Shown here one piece after another: positions 12,027-23,804 of a stretch of 64,000 nt of DNA. The stretch comes from Mesocentrotus franciscanus. Its lineage: Eukaryota > Echinodermata > Echinoidea > Camarodonta > Strongylocentrotidae. Made by a program: the position numbers and the translations under genes. The notes under the pieces are model-generated. The model had not been told where the DNA came from. It was given only the letters and a program-made list of their open reading frames with translations, and ran no database searches. The stretch is taken from positions 26,934,877 to 26,998,876 of the forward strand of contig CP137672.1 of the NCBI GenBank assembly GCA_037976565.1, in the 5' to 3' direction. Each line of letters begins with the position of its first letter. The first letter of the stretch is position 1.

Positions 12027-12087
12027 CTCTGGACGATGAACAGACAAAGGTGACGGAAATAATTATAATGAAATGGTTGTAATGCAC
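12027..12087 (-). CDS. Putative signal-peptide exon of the HYR/EGF gene
   Basis: The minus-strand ATG at 12087 starts MHYNHFIIIISVTFVCSSSR, a short hydrophobic leader of secretory type. A GTTGGA donor after 61 bases would give a phase-1 junction, matching the phase-1 acceptor at 11380. The donor is weak, so the exact end is tentative. The gene would continue to lower coordinates through 11144-11380, 10831-10932, 10215-10412 and 6536-6787. Confidence 0.45.
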
Positions 12088-12187
12088 ATGCTAAAAGGAG
12101 ACAATTCTCCGCAGAAAAACTAAATATCTCAACGTTTGATTAGTACGGAAGCCCATTAGTGCAACCATATGAATTTAATTTATGAGG

Positions 12188-12213
12188 AATTATCTGGCGG
12201 CCGCCAGATAATT
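12188..12213. repeat. Perfect 26-bp palindrome
   Basis: AATTATCTGGCGG is followed directly by its reverse complement. A short ATTGCAAATTGCAAATTG repeat follows. The surrounding sequence is AT-rich and non-coding. Confidence 0.9.
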
Positions 12214-12219
12214 GCAAAT

Positions 12220-14550
12220 TGCAAATTGTTTTTTAATATTCACTAGAGACAAAACCTGCTCTTTAAGTAATACCAGCACCATTATAAGTCATTAGAGATC
12301 AAATTATATAGAATCCTTAATCGAGGCATAACCTAAGACACATGACACTTAACATGTACTCAAGACACGACATGGAATGGTACCATCATGAATCCATGGT
12401 ACCAATATCATGATTGCACTGATCATGACATTGTTAAAATTTACTACGGCCATTTATATTTTGAAACAGCCAGTAGAGCTTTGGGTTTCCATTTATTTTA
12501 AGTCATAAATTAATGATGTAAAGTGAAGGTGACAGTATTGTATTATTGGGTAATATTGCACAATACTTCAAGATATATTACATTAAATTGTGCTGGTCCT
12601 TGATATGAATGGAAAATGCACATGAAAATGTTGACACTTCCATGGTCAAAATTACATAAACGCCTGTACTGACTTCACTATCATTAGTTTTTGTAAAGGG
12701 ATCTTGGTAAAAGGAAAGCACACACACAGGATTATACGAACTTTCAAAATGAGCGTGAAATGAAATAGGAAAAATAAGAGCTTCGATTTCAGAATGTGAA
12801 GTTTTATATCTCTCTACAAATCATTTTTCTCTTGTTATTAGTTTCAAGCTCTCAAAGTAAATAATATAGCTTTAAATGAATATTTCTAAGATCTTTACAT
12901 TTCTAGCATCCAGTGAGAAGCGCGTATTTAAAATCATCGCTTGTATAGCAGCTATTCGTAAAAGGTTCCTGTTCGAAATGATGCAAACAAATACAAATGC
13001 AATTCTAAAATGGAACCATGTATCAGAATCTAGGATATATAAAAACGTGCTCATGAATGCCAGTATTTAGTTTCAATATCTTTTAGAAAGTGAATCCATT
13101 AAGAAATCGATATGCTTGTATTTCTCAAAATTATAGAATTGAGAGTCATTGAATAGCTGAATATAATCATGATGATCAGATCATCCTGTAGGCACAGTCT
13201 TCCAATTCATGTATAGTAGATGGTCTTAAGTAAAACCATAACAACCCCAATATAACGATATCAATTTTCAGTGAATAAGAGAAAATTAGGCCAGAAGAGC
13301 TCATGTGCGGCGGATCCGACGATGGAGGGACAAGGGGAATTACCCCTTCCCTCCCTCCCCCGATTTTCCAAAGTCGAGAATAGGGAATTTTAAACAATGG
13401 AAGGTATACTCAGGGATGTCTCTGGTATATTACATCTCCTACCGTCCATTACGAAAACACAGTATCAGATCCGGGAGTTCCGGGCACGTGCCCCCGTACA
13501 CACTTAATCTTAAGTACCCATCGAGTATTTAAAAAAGAGAAAATGTTATACCCCCTCGTTGCGGCTTATTTAGATCTCCCGAACATGCCAAAAGAAACTT
13601 CAAAATATGATAATCTTTTTTACATTTTTGTAGACTTGGGCCCCCACTCCCGCAAGGGAATCCTGGATCCTCCACTGAAACAGAACTCCTCTTGTGGTAC
13701 GAAATGTCCTTCATACCCCACTCCTCCCCTCCTTTCAAGTCAGTAATCCTCCTTTGGTCTCATTCACACGTGCTTTGTTCAGTGGCAAATTCTCACCTCC
13801 GAAACACATGCGTGAATTAATAGACTAAGTATAAACTTTCTCGACCAAAAAGTGTGTAACGTACGATAATATATATACTTCGCATATATGACGTCAACAA
13901 TAAAACTATCTTTTAGCGATGAAAAAATGGGGTGAGGTGTAGAAAATTAATTAGAGAATTAAAAGCAGCGAAAATTGTCTAGTTCCTAGTAAATCTCGCA
14001 CTTTCATAGCAATCATGACCATGGCGCAAAAAAACGTTACAAGAATAACGGGTATCGTTTCTTCACCCCTAATTTCATTATTATACTGATTATATTGTAC
14101 TGATAAGTGTGATTGCAGCACCCCTCCCCCCTCCTACTTGCAAAACTAGATCCGCCTGTATGTATGATAAATTATGTGTATTCAAGTCTCATTGTCCGTG
14201 TTTATTTTTACCTATTAAACCTTTACAATCCTGAAGCGCACTCAATCCTGACCAGAATACTGGCGATTACCGGAGCGTGAAACCTATAAAGCAAGCACGG
14301 GACGCAATGCTAGTAGTTATATTACAGTCGCGGACCACAAACATGATCTACATGTAAGTGAAGTTTGTTCCCGGCGGTAGCCTCAATCATATAATTTCAA
14401 CCTGCATGCATGTTGCGAAATACTCAAGCTTTATAGGTCTGCAAAGGCAATCACGATCAGTTAATCTTCGCCTCGCTCTACATACCAATAGCTAGTGCAC
14501 ATTTGAGCTGATTTTAACAAAAAAATTGGACGTCGATTTGTGATAATATC
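12220..14550. other. Non-coding stretch before the second LGR gene
   Basis: No gene was recognised. The 13280-13750 part is less AT-rich and has C- and G-runs like a degraded repeat (GGCGGATCCG near 13309; GGATCCTCC near 13664). Paired overlapping frames there are shadows without domains. The promoter of the downstream LGR gene may lie near 14200-14550, but no clear TATA or initiator element could be picked out. Confidence 0.4.
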
Positions 14551-14556
14551 TTTTCC

Positions 14557-14665
14557 ATGATGACGCTTCACTCGAGGTCGTTCACGAGTTGGTTGGTTGT
14601 TATGATTGTTGACATTGCTGTCATAAACGTCGAGGCTCAGTTACAGGGAAACACGTCTAACCAAA
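14557..14665 (+). CDS. Putative first exon (signal peptide) of the second LGR gene
   Basis: The ATG at 14557 (a second ATG follows directly) opens a leader with the hydrophobic core SWLVVMIVDIAVINVEAQ, a good signal peptide with likely cleavage near VEA-Q. After 36 codons plus one base there is a GTAAGA donor (14666), a phase-1 junction. The first LDLa exon at 31249 needs a phase-1 donor, so the two fit, with an intron of about 16.6 kb. The long distance and the lack of transcript data leave room for another owner of this exon or for missed exons between. Confidence 0.55.
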
Positions 14666-14684
14666 GTAAGAATGCTAGGTTTCA

Positions 14685-14790
14685 TTTATTTATTTACTTA
14701 TTTGCTTACTTATTTATTTATTTATCTAATATCTACTTATTTATTTACGGGTGCATTCATTGATTTATTTATTCATTCATTTATTAAATC
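14685..14790. repeat. (TTTA)n / (TTAT)n microsatellite
   Basis: Imperfect TTTA tetramers immediately follow the donor of the putative first exon, within the intron. The open frames of repeated FIYL/LFIY are artefacts of the repeat. Confidence 0.9.
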
Positions 14791-15520
14791 ATTTAAAACA
14801 AATCTAGATACAAGTCATGTGCAATGTTTTCTTATTCATTTAAGACGAAGGAAAGAATTCCCATGTAAATGTAGAAGGTACTCGTCCAATTTTAATGATC
14901 TTTTAATACATGTATCGTCAATGTCTTTTAATGCCCTGAATGTTACTTTTCTAATTGATCTGATTTGAACAATAAAAGTTAGGTACAAAAACTGATGAAA
15001 GTCGTTTATAAAAGTTTTACTCTGCTGTGTAAGTGAATTATTTTTATTACTTAAACATAGGTTGACATGAAACTTTTGAAATATATGACCTGCATCAGTC
15101 CTTGCAACTTTTTGTGTGCTTTCCTTTGTATTGAAGCGTGCGCATGTATTCAATTATTCACCTTTCTTGTGAACAATCAAAGTGTAATACTTGTAGTAAT
15201 TGAAAAGCAATAGCTATCTTAAAATACATCCAATGTAAATATGAACATAGCAACTTCAGAATCCCGCGTGTTAGGCTAGATAGCAGATAATATACATGCA
15301 CATATAAGTGGCTATTTTCTCTTGTTGATTTATCATTATTATTATTATTATTTTGTTGCAGTTGTTGTTAGTAAGAATGCCTGAAAATCTCATGACTATC
15401 AAGCATCTGATTTACAAACTAATAACTGTACATACAGTAAGATACTAAATATGTGCAACGGTATTTCTTGAATAATCCGCTTTTTATGAGGATACCAATT
15501 AATTTGCATACTTGTATACA

Positions 15521-15524
<4 letters not shown>

Positions 15525-15558
<34 letters not shown>
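15525..15558. repeat. (TA)n microsatellite
   Basis: An uninterrupted TATATA tract of about 32 bases lies in intron sequence. Confidence 0.95.
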
Positions 15559-15565
<7 letters not shown>

Positions 15566-15736
15566 ATGTATTTATTTCTCTATTTTGTTTTGTTGCTGTT
15601 TTCTGTTTTGTTTTTTTTATTGATGATTGTGATTGAATAGCATTGTTACCAAACAAGGCCTCATGGAAGACCACCATAATTGGTGAAATGTGCCACCCTG
15701 TACAAATATCAGAAATAATAAAATAATAAATTACAC

Positions 15737-18054
15737 ACCGCGGGAACCTACACCTTCCATCAGAATGTTTAAGGTCTATTTTCTAGATCAAGTCGTAAAT
15801 ACAGGCCCACCGAAGGGCTTATTGTCTTGATTGAATAATGTAGTGGTCATTATTAAAACTGCTTGTTTTTATTAATGTCATTATAAAGAGGTAGGCATAA
15901 ACTACATAAATTATGTTCAGTTTTTTTCCTGAATTATGTACACAAACGTTTATTATTAGGATGGAACTCGCTCTAAATAATTGGTTGTGGTGAAAAAGGG
16001 CAGTTCATTATAATATACTAAGTAATGTAACTCGATGTCAGTCGGTACAATGACATAACATGTTTGTGTACTTTACTCAATGTACAGCTAGCATTAAAGC
16101 GTATAAAACAAATATTTTGCTGCTTTATTATGAATTAAGACGTAAGGTATTTGATCATAATGCATGAGGACACTGGATTAGTGAGTACATCTCACCTTGT
16201 TCATATAAGATAGATAGGATTTAGAAACTGACCGATTCGACAAACTATTTGGAAAATAGTGGAAATAAAACATATGTGGGCCTCGTGACTCACGATACCT
16301 AACAAAATACTTTCATTGAAGTTTATGAGATCTATCATTTTTAATCAGTGCGCTTTTCTATGCAATTGCTTCAAGAGGAGGAAATGAAATAGACAGCTAC
16401 GACCTCTTCCATTTCCTAATTAAACGCCATCATAACGAAAGTGCTTGAAATGTAGAAAGATGAGATATGATATTTCAATCATTCAACAATTCCCTTATAA
16501 AAGACTCAATAAACTGATAAACCTTGCACTCTTAAGAAAACTATTTTTAACTTTTATTTTAAACTATTGCTGCCTTTTGTAGGCATATTGTCTTACAAAG
16601 CGGTAAGGGATACATATATTGCAACATTTGTTGATATGATGAATATTTTTACAAATGATCCTCATACCTAAGGCCTGTATGCCAATGCCATTCTCATTCA
16701 CCAGAGACCTTTTGATTTTAGCATTCGAAAATTGTACATTAGGCGGAAATTATGAACTACGGTCATTTACAGTGACATAAACGAAAGGCGTGAAATTACC
16801 AAATATGAAAGGAATTAACGCAGAAAATAATGGGCACAAAATTAATGAAACAATAACCAATAAAACCCACTATAAAAGGGAAAAATTAGGTGCCCGCCTT
16901 GTCCTTCATATTTTCTATGACCTTATCGAGAAGAAGAAAAAAAATCTTGAAATATATTTCATTCGCCCAGGTGTCCACTGACTACATACTACTATAAGCC
17001 TATTTAGTTACTTCTTAAGTAGCTATTCAAGGTTTTAGGAATGTTCGTCCAGGTATTTGTATAATTCGGAGCACACATAAAGCAGATTTACAACATGTAT
17101 TAGATATTGTAAAAGTCAAAAGTGAAGAGTTTGGTCTACGCATGAATGTCAAGAAAACTAAGTCTATGATTTTTAGTAGAACAGAGAATAAGCCTAGAAT
17201 CTGTTTGAAACTCGATGGACATATCATTGAGCAGGTCAGTAATTACATCTACTTAGGACAAAATATCACAGATGATGCCAGATGGGAAGTAGAAATAAAA
17301 AGAAGAATAGAAATTGCTCGGATTACATTTCTGGCAATGAAAGACTTATTCACAGATAGAAAGGTGAAATTTGCGCTTGGGTTAAGACTAGTAATCTGTT
17401 ATGTATGGTTTGTCCTATAGAGCAGAAACATGGACAATAAGCAAGGCCATGGAAAATAGAATAACATCTTTTGAAATGTGGATATACAGAAGAATGACGA
17501 AAATATCCGGAAAACGAATGAAAACCAACAAAGAGATATTGCACATGGCAGGGCGTAAACAAATTGCACTGGTAGGAGTAGTTAGGGAGAGAAAAGTCAA
17601 ATACTTTGGTCATGTTAAAAGGCACCAAAGCCTCTTAAAGGATGTGTTGGAGGGAATAGTGGAAGGAACTAGATCGAGAGGGAGACCCAGAATCAATTGG
17701 GAAGAAAATGTCAAGAACTGGAGTGGACTAAAACTGTAAGAGTGCACCAGAATGGCAGAAGAGATGTTGCTATCAACCTCCGAACCGGGAGAAGATACTT
17801 AGATAGATAGATAAAGCAATGCAGGACTGTTCTGCGAATTCTTTTACATGCACCAGAGAGCTATTTTTCAAGCTGTGATTTTAACATTCAAAATTTCTCC
17901 TGGAAAGCTGAAATTTTGAAATAAGGTAGTTTATACATACTTGGTATGATGAGGTCAATAATGCGCCCTTCGGTGGACTCTTATATTCACGAATTAATCA
18001 AGAAAATTGATTTTAAGAACTGTCATGGAAGGTGTATGTGCCCGCGTTGTAGTT
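15737..18054. mobile_element. Inverted arms bracketing a 2.3-kb segment with a LINE fragment
   Basis: About 95 bases at 15737-15832 (CGCGGGAACCTACACCTTCC ... CCACCGAAGGGC) match the reverse complement of about 17963-18054 (CGCGGGCACATACACCTTCC ... CCACCGAAGGGC) at roughly 70% identity. They could be the ends of an old DNA element that later received the LINE at 17.0-17.8 kb. No target duplication is clear. A chance inverted pair of dispersed repeats is the alternative. Confidence 0.5.
17027..17815 (+). mobile_element. LINE 3' fragment (RT C-terminal part) with (GATA)n tail
   Basis: The plus-strand translation shows the end of an RT and its C-terminal domain: RMNVKKTKSMIF, VSNYIYLGQNITDD, RRIEIARITF, then after a frame break YRAETWTISKAMENRI, FEMWIYRRM and GRPRINWEENV. 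This is the pattern of the endonuclease/RT LINEs often annotated as craniofacial-development-protein-2-like. The copy is 5'-truncated and frameshifted near 17400. It ends near (GATA)n at 17800-17812, which looks like the LINE tail. Clade assignment is uncertain. Confidence 0.8.
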
Positions 18055-18864
18055 ATCCACACCTATCACCAATGGGTTCAACACATCATATGTTTTAATA
18101 TTTCAATCCGTTAAATACATGATTTTTCAAGAATTTCCTATTGGGTTACGATGGATAGCTTCAGAGCTCCCGGGGCCCCTCATGTGCCCCGAAAGTGATG
18201 TAATATTGGTTGAATAAACAAGTACCTTTAGCATAATATAATTACACACGTATGTAGAAAGATAATATATTATCATATAACTATAGTTTGATTCTTTTGA
18301 ATCACTTATGTTACATTTGGGCCCTTAACATGAGATTTTGGGTACCTGAGATATATTTAGCCATCAAAGACTCATACCCACATTGTGTCTTTGTATTTCG
18401 ATACCGAAGTAAAGATTCATTGTGATTCTATAACCCCAAAACTAATTTAAAGCAGTCCTCTTGACTGTCTAGTGTTACTAGTCCTTTCGGCCCTTTTGGG
18501 ACAACTTCAGGGACCTGTGATCTTCCGTGGGTCTTAACCTATACCATATTTCACCGTATTGTTCATAGTGTGTTTTCTACACCTAACCGGAGCATTTTCA
18601 GTGAACATATTTGTTCTGATAAGTCATAATTAGGTACACAGACAGCTCCTATAGGAAAATGGTGTTCACCTAAAATTTAATGTTGAAGACGATGCCACCG
18701 ACTGACTTTTGAAAATCGGTGCCCAAAGTTCCCAAGTGTTACGTTTTAGGGGTCCACAAGTGTTTTTTGTATGTATTTCTCAGCTTTTAGCTACATTTTC
18801 AAAGATTTGTTTTAGTCTGAAGTGATTTTTTTTTTAAATACCACTATACGTATTTGAACATTTA

Positions 18865-19060
18865 TGAAGAGATGCTGTGGTATAGTGGGTCATTCAGTAG
18901 ACTTTCAATTCAAAGGTTGAAGGTTGGACCCTAACGTCATTTGCCACTCTCCACCCATGCAGGTGTAAATGGGTACCTGGCAATTGCTGGGGTAATGATA
19001 ATTTCAGGACCCTCAGTAAGAAAAGAATTGATGCTAATGAGGCTGTTTAACTGTTCAATG
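18865..19060 (+). mobile_element. tRNA-like SINE, copy 1
   Basis: A pol III A-box-like TGGTATAGTGG at 18878-18888 and a degenerate B box GGTTGGACCC near 18922 are followed by the body TTTGCCACTCTCCACCCATG and AAATGGGTACCTGG. The same head and body recur on the minus strand at 20150-20325 and 50660-50835, defining a family. The B box is decayed, so this copy is probably inactive. Confidence 0.75.
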
Positions 19061-19284
19061 GAAAGCAATATGTTATTGCTTGCGGCAATAGCATGGAGTC
19101 CTTTTTAGATTATTGTCACTGCCTTTGTCGCTATGCTCTACTTAACTTAGGGGAATTCCATACTATTGTCATATTTAGTATTGTATTCTTCTCAATATGC
19201 ATTCAACATTTTCAACTTGTATTTCAAAATATGATAACTTGTATTATTTTATTGTTATTCGTATATATGATATATACGGTTCTA

Positions 19285-19811
19285 GGACACCTACCCCCTG
19301 GACAACCACCCCCGGATAACCACCCCTAGGAGAAAACCACCCTCTAGGAAAACTACCCCCCTTGGGCAACCACCCTCTAGGACGACTACCCCCAAGGACA
19401 ACTACCCCCTAGGACAACTACCCGCTAGGACAACTACCCCAAACAAATACCCCCTATGACAACCATCCTCTAGGTTGTCCGGAGGTAGTTGTCCGGGGGG
19501 AGTTGTCCTAGGGGGTAGTTGTCTGGGGGGTAGTTGTCCGGGGTAGTTGTCCTAGGGGGTAGTTATCCTCGGGGGAGTTGTCCTAGGGGGTAGTTGTCTG
19601 GGGGGTAGTTGTCCGGGGTAGTTGTCCTAGGGGGTAGTTATCCTCGGGGTAGTTGTCTGGGGGTAGTTGTCCGGGGGTAGTTGTCCTTGGGGGTAGTCGT
19701 CCTAGAGGGTAGTTGCCCTAGGGGGTAGTTTTCATAGGGGGTGGTTGTCCTAGAGGGTGGTTATCCTAGGGGTGGTTATCCGGGGGTTGGATGTCCAGGG
19801 GGTAGGTGTCC
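19285..19811. repeat. Strand-switching minisatellite (foldback)
   Basis: The left arm (19285 to about 19472) is built of degenerate 17-20 base units such as CTAGGACAACTACCCCC. The right arm (about 19473-19811) is built of the reverse complement, GGGGGTAGTTGTCCTAG. The outer ends are also complementary: GGACACCTACCCCCTGG at the left, CCAGGGGGTAGGTGTCC at the right. The right arm contains an internal duplication of about 75 bases (19500-19575 and 19576-19650). The whole tract can fold into a long hairpin. No coding sense. Confidence 0.9.
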
Positions 19812-20149
19812 GGATACGGATTAATACGCTTATTATTAAACATTAACAATACTTTCCCCTTAATCAACGTTGTTCGTTTCTAAAACCTTTTGGTTTCTAT
19901 GATAAATTGAAAAATAAGAAACTTCTTTCAAGACAACGTCCAAGCTATAGCTTAGTATTCACATCAGCATCAGCAACCTACACAGTGATATCCATGTAAA
20001 TACAATTTCGGACCAACTTGTGATGCATCATAAACATTATTCAAGACCACTACATTAATACTATTTTTTTTTTAAAGAGAGATAATACTTTGGTCTTATC
20101 TACGGAGGGTAGCCACATCAGTATTAAATGTTGCTTTTCATGCGGACCC

Positions 20150-20325
20150 TGCGATTAATATTACCCCCGCAATGGCCAGATACCATTTACACATGGATGG
20201 AGAGTGGCAAGTATAGATTAACGTCTGGCCAAGGGACCTTAGTGACGAGCCGGAATTCGAACAGTCGACCCTTAAATTGAGAGACAGGTGACTGAACCAC
20301 AATACCACAATACCTCCACTAGCAA
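20150..20325 (-). mobile_element. tRNA-like SINE, copy 2
   Basis: On the minus strand the head has TGGTATTGTGG (A-box-like) and GTTCGAATTCC (B-box-like). It is followed by a body with TTGCCACTCTCCATCCATG and AAATGGTATCTGGCC, the same family as 18865-19060 and in opposite orientation. The two SINEs flank the foldback minisatellite and about 1.1 kb of other sequence. Confidence 0.8.
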
Positions 20326-20489
20326 CGTTACCAACAATATCACCCGAGTGTCAAAGTTTATAACAAGTCGGTTTAATTTTGTCGTAAAGAAAGATTAGGA
20401 CAATTTGGGAACTCTATTTGTCTTTATTTCCGTGGTATGCAAACATGACATATTGGAAATCTCTTTAAAGGCATTATTTATCAATGCCA

Positions 20490-20850
20490 AATCTGAGATG
20501 CATGGCCGTACGTGTTATAAGCGTCTGTGATATAGTGTAATATTGAAGCCCTAAAAAAATTACGCTTCAAAATGATCACGAGGTGCCTCAAAACAGTAAA
20601 AATCTTTCAGTGACCGGTTTTACCATACTCATTTTCCCCAATAGACTGTAGTGTTATAAAAACCATTGTGAAAACGGTTTTTGAAATTTCGAATTCCAAT
20701 CATAAATATCTTCATAATCAGACGGGCGATCGATTTGTAAACGTAATGGGATTCCTGACTGACCTAAATGGTTATAATTATGATTGCAGCATGAGCTAAA
20801 TCCAGGACTATGTTTAGAATCTGAGACAAAGATACCCAATCCCTTTAGAA
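20490..20850 (-). repeat. Dispersed repeat, - copy (mate at 8430-8800)
   Basis: The reverse complement matches 8430-8800 over most of its length, including the AAAGGGATTGGGTA... end, the ATAGACTGCAGTG-like centre and the GGCCGTGCATCTCAGAT end. The minus-strand open frame here (80 codons) is partly shared with the other copy but has no known domain. Confidence 0.8.
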
Positions 20851-21364
20851 ACATGTAAAGGCGTACAGAGTCTGTTAATAATTGTAAAATGTTCATTACC
20901 CATATTTCTTTATTTGTTAAAAAGTAAATTGTTAATGTCTGAAAATGTGTTTTTATATTATGAAATAATATATGAAATAATTTGTTATTACATATTGAAC
21001 GCGGAAATAAAATTCAATCAAACAAGAAAACAAAATTATCATTCATTAAATACATGTTTGCTTGACGAATGAAATCAAATTAAATCATAACAGTTCAATA
21101 TCCATAAGCTATTGAAGTGTCTTGGTTCAATGATCATTCTACCATAACAAAGTTGTTGTTTTTAGCTCAAGTTCTTTAGCAGCCCACTTTTAAATTTCTA
21201 CAGAACAACGGCCTTTTTCGTTCCAGAGTCAAATCGAGAGCATTTATAGAGATATTATGTTCATTTATTCGGCAATCTACGTTAATATGATACTTGATAA
21301 GGAATTTATTATGCATTTCATGATTATCTAGTCTATTGAAGCAAGATGATCTGCGTTTCGTAAC

Positions 21365-21590
21365 TTTTACTACTATTACTACTACTAATAATAATATAAT
21401 AATAACAATACAAATAATGTTAATTTCAGTAGTAATAAAAATAACAATAATGGTAACGATGATAATAATAATAGCAATAATGATAATGATGATAGTAATA
21501 ATAACATTAATTATAATAATAATAATGATGATGATGATTACGATGAGGATGATAATTATAATTATTAATATCATTATAATTATCATACTT
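21365..21590. repeat. ATAATAATG-type microsatellite
   Basis: Over 220 bases of imperfect ATA/ATG trinucleotides. Ile/Met-rich open frames on both strands come from the repeat. Confidence 0.95.
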
Positions 21591-21830
21591 TGCACATTAA
21601 CAGTCGAGTTATTTTAACCAGACATGTCAGACTCAATTATGTGAAGTTGTGAGTGACTAAAAAAGAAAAGAAATGTAAGACAGCGTGATTCACCGACGAG
21701 GGATTTTATCATTATCATACTTCGCACATTAACAGTCGAGTCATTTTAACCAGACATGTCAGACCCAATTATGTGAAGTGGTGAATGATTAAAAAAAAGT
21801 GAGACAGTGTGATTCACCGACGAGGGATTT
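21575..21830. repeat. Two-copy tandem duplication of about 130 bp
   Basis: The segment with CACATTAACAGTCGAGT, ACCAGACATGTCAGAC and GATTCACCGACGAGGGATTT occurs at about 21590-21705 and again at about 21725-21830 with few differences. Non-coding; the second copy looks like a local duplication. Confidence 0.85.
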
Positions 21831-22549
21831 ATCTAATTACGTTGGATAAAAGCTTATTCCTCAATAATCAATTAATTTCATCAATGAAAGTGATCTGGTT
21901 TAATATGTCCACATGACCGATTGCAATGGAAAAACAATGCAGAAATCATCTTCTTGTGAAAAAGGTCATCAGATTATGACCAGTCACATGATTCAAGGGC
22001 TAGTTGGAAAGAGAAGAGCAAACGCGAAATGAGAAAGCGACGAAGAAAGTGATTAAACCCAAACAAAAATAATGAAAAGGATATTTCACTTTCATATCTC
22101 AACGTACGAGGGATAAGAAATAGGCAAAAGTAACAGATAAATAGAGGTCCAGTTTTTAGTGAAGCAAGGTACAGATATAATTTCCTTACAGTAAACATTT
22201 TTCATGGAAGATCTCGATAGTATTGTAAAAAGAGAATGGAATGGTACTGTTTTTATCGTTTGGAAGCAGTCCTTTGAGAGGTGTTTCAATAGTTTTGAAG
22301 AAGATTACTTAAATACCAGTCCTTAGATTCATTCATCAGATGATGGGAGGATATTGATAATATGTAATATGAAGAAGATGAAATCAATTCTAAAATAAAT
22401 TAAATTTGGAACAAAGAAATGCAGCAAGAAAGTAAATATCCGCGTAAAAAATAGGAAGAAATGTAGAAAATTATACCAGTGAATTTATAATACAACTATG
22501 TCGTAAACAAATATTCTTCCTTATACACAATAAACTACCCAGATCCTAC

Positions 22550-23690
22550 TGCAATCGATACATATTTTAAGCGACTAAAGAGCACTCAATTATGTTGTAA
22601 TGAAGTAGATGATGATGAGGGATTGCTTTCAATCAACGATGTTACAAATACTTTAAAGGGTATGAATATTAAAAGAGCACCAGGTATTGAAAGACTCACT
22701 TGTAGACTTTTACAGGGAATCTGTGTTGAAATACAGGATCTTGTTTTAGAAAGTCTAAATGAAAGCTTTAAAAAGGTAAGTTATTAAGCTCTATCAGAGG
22801 AATGTTATAATTACTCTACTGTACAAAGGGCGAGATGCCATGGAATTAGGAAACTGGCAGCCAATTACTCTATCAAACTCTGATTACAAAAACACCCGCA
22901 GCAGTATTGGCAAACGGACTCCAAACGATTTTACACCAACTAATTAGTGAAGACCAACAAGTAGGGTTCATTATAACAGGGAGTCCTTTCATCTCCTGAT
23001 TAAAGGCAGGAGTGGTATTCATAATGCCAGACTAGTTCAGGATAAAGGACTATAGTGATTTTAATGACAGTAAAGATGCTACTATTTTTGCCAATTTAAA
23101 AAAAGGTGATTAATACTTTAGAATGGAAATTTATTGGTATATGTTTGAAGAGATATGGTTTTAAAGATTCGTTCAGGAAATGGGTTTCAGTTATGTATTG
23201 CGATCATTATGTTAGTATTCTTATGAACGGATGGCTAACGAAGGACATAAAACCATCTAGAGTTATAAGACAGGGATGTCCCTTATTATCCGCATTGTTA
23301 TCCATAATTTACATTGAAGCTCTACTAAATGAGATAATGCAGTTAGCAGATATTGCTTGGTCAGGTACTACAGCTATCGAAATAATTAAATAATTTGAAA
23401 TTTATTCTGGTAAACATTTAAATAAAAACAAGACGAAATCTCTTTAGTTGGGGGCAAACACTCCATCAGTTAATATTGGAAGTATAGTATGGGAAAAGGT
23501 TTATACATAAAGTCACTAGGTAGCACTTTTTTGTAGAAATAAAGAAACAAGCTAGAATATGAATTGGTCCTAAGAGAGAATGTTTAAAATAAACCAATTA
23601 CTGAACCTGTTGAAACAGAGAAATCTCACATTCAAGGGAAAATAAAAATATTAAAATCTTTGACAAGTGTAAGAAAATCTTGGCTCAAAT
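22550..23690 (+). mobile_element. Decayed L1/Tx1-like LINE RT fragment
   Basis: The plus-strand translation gives ..GLTCR/LLQGI-type text near 22690, then KFIGICLKRYGF, FRKWVSVMY, SILMNGWLTK and RQGCPLLSALLSIIYIEALL at 23119-23335, the RT palm pattern of L1/Tx1 elements (the usual RQGCPLSPLLF block is altered). Multiple stops and shifts, and no YADD block was found. No ends or target duplication were identified. Confidence 0.7.
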
Positions 23691-23804
23691 CCTCAAATTG
23701 AAAACGTGAAACCTTTCTTTAAAAAGGCATGATTCCTCACGAAATGTGAATACCCTACATCACAACTTTTATCTTGACCAAAAATATATGATTTTTTTGT
23801 TGCC

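Noticed and set aside
13305..13746. Paired 65-75-codon frames in a less AT-rich block
   Set aside because: Overlapping frames on both strands with no domain; probably a degraded repeat.
14836..15153. Overlapping frames of about 100 codons after the putative first exon
   Set aside because: No recognisable domain, splice context or homology to neighbours; may be a repeat fragment but could not be supported.
21176..21617. Ile- and Met-rich frames of 93-139 codons on both strands
   Set aside because: Pure product of ATA/ATG microsatellite sequence.
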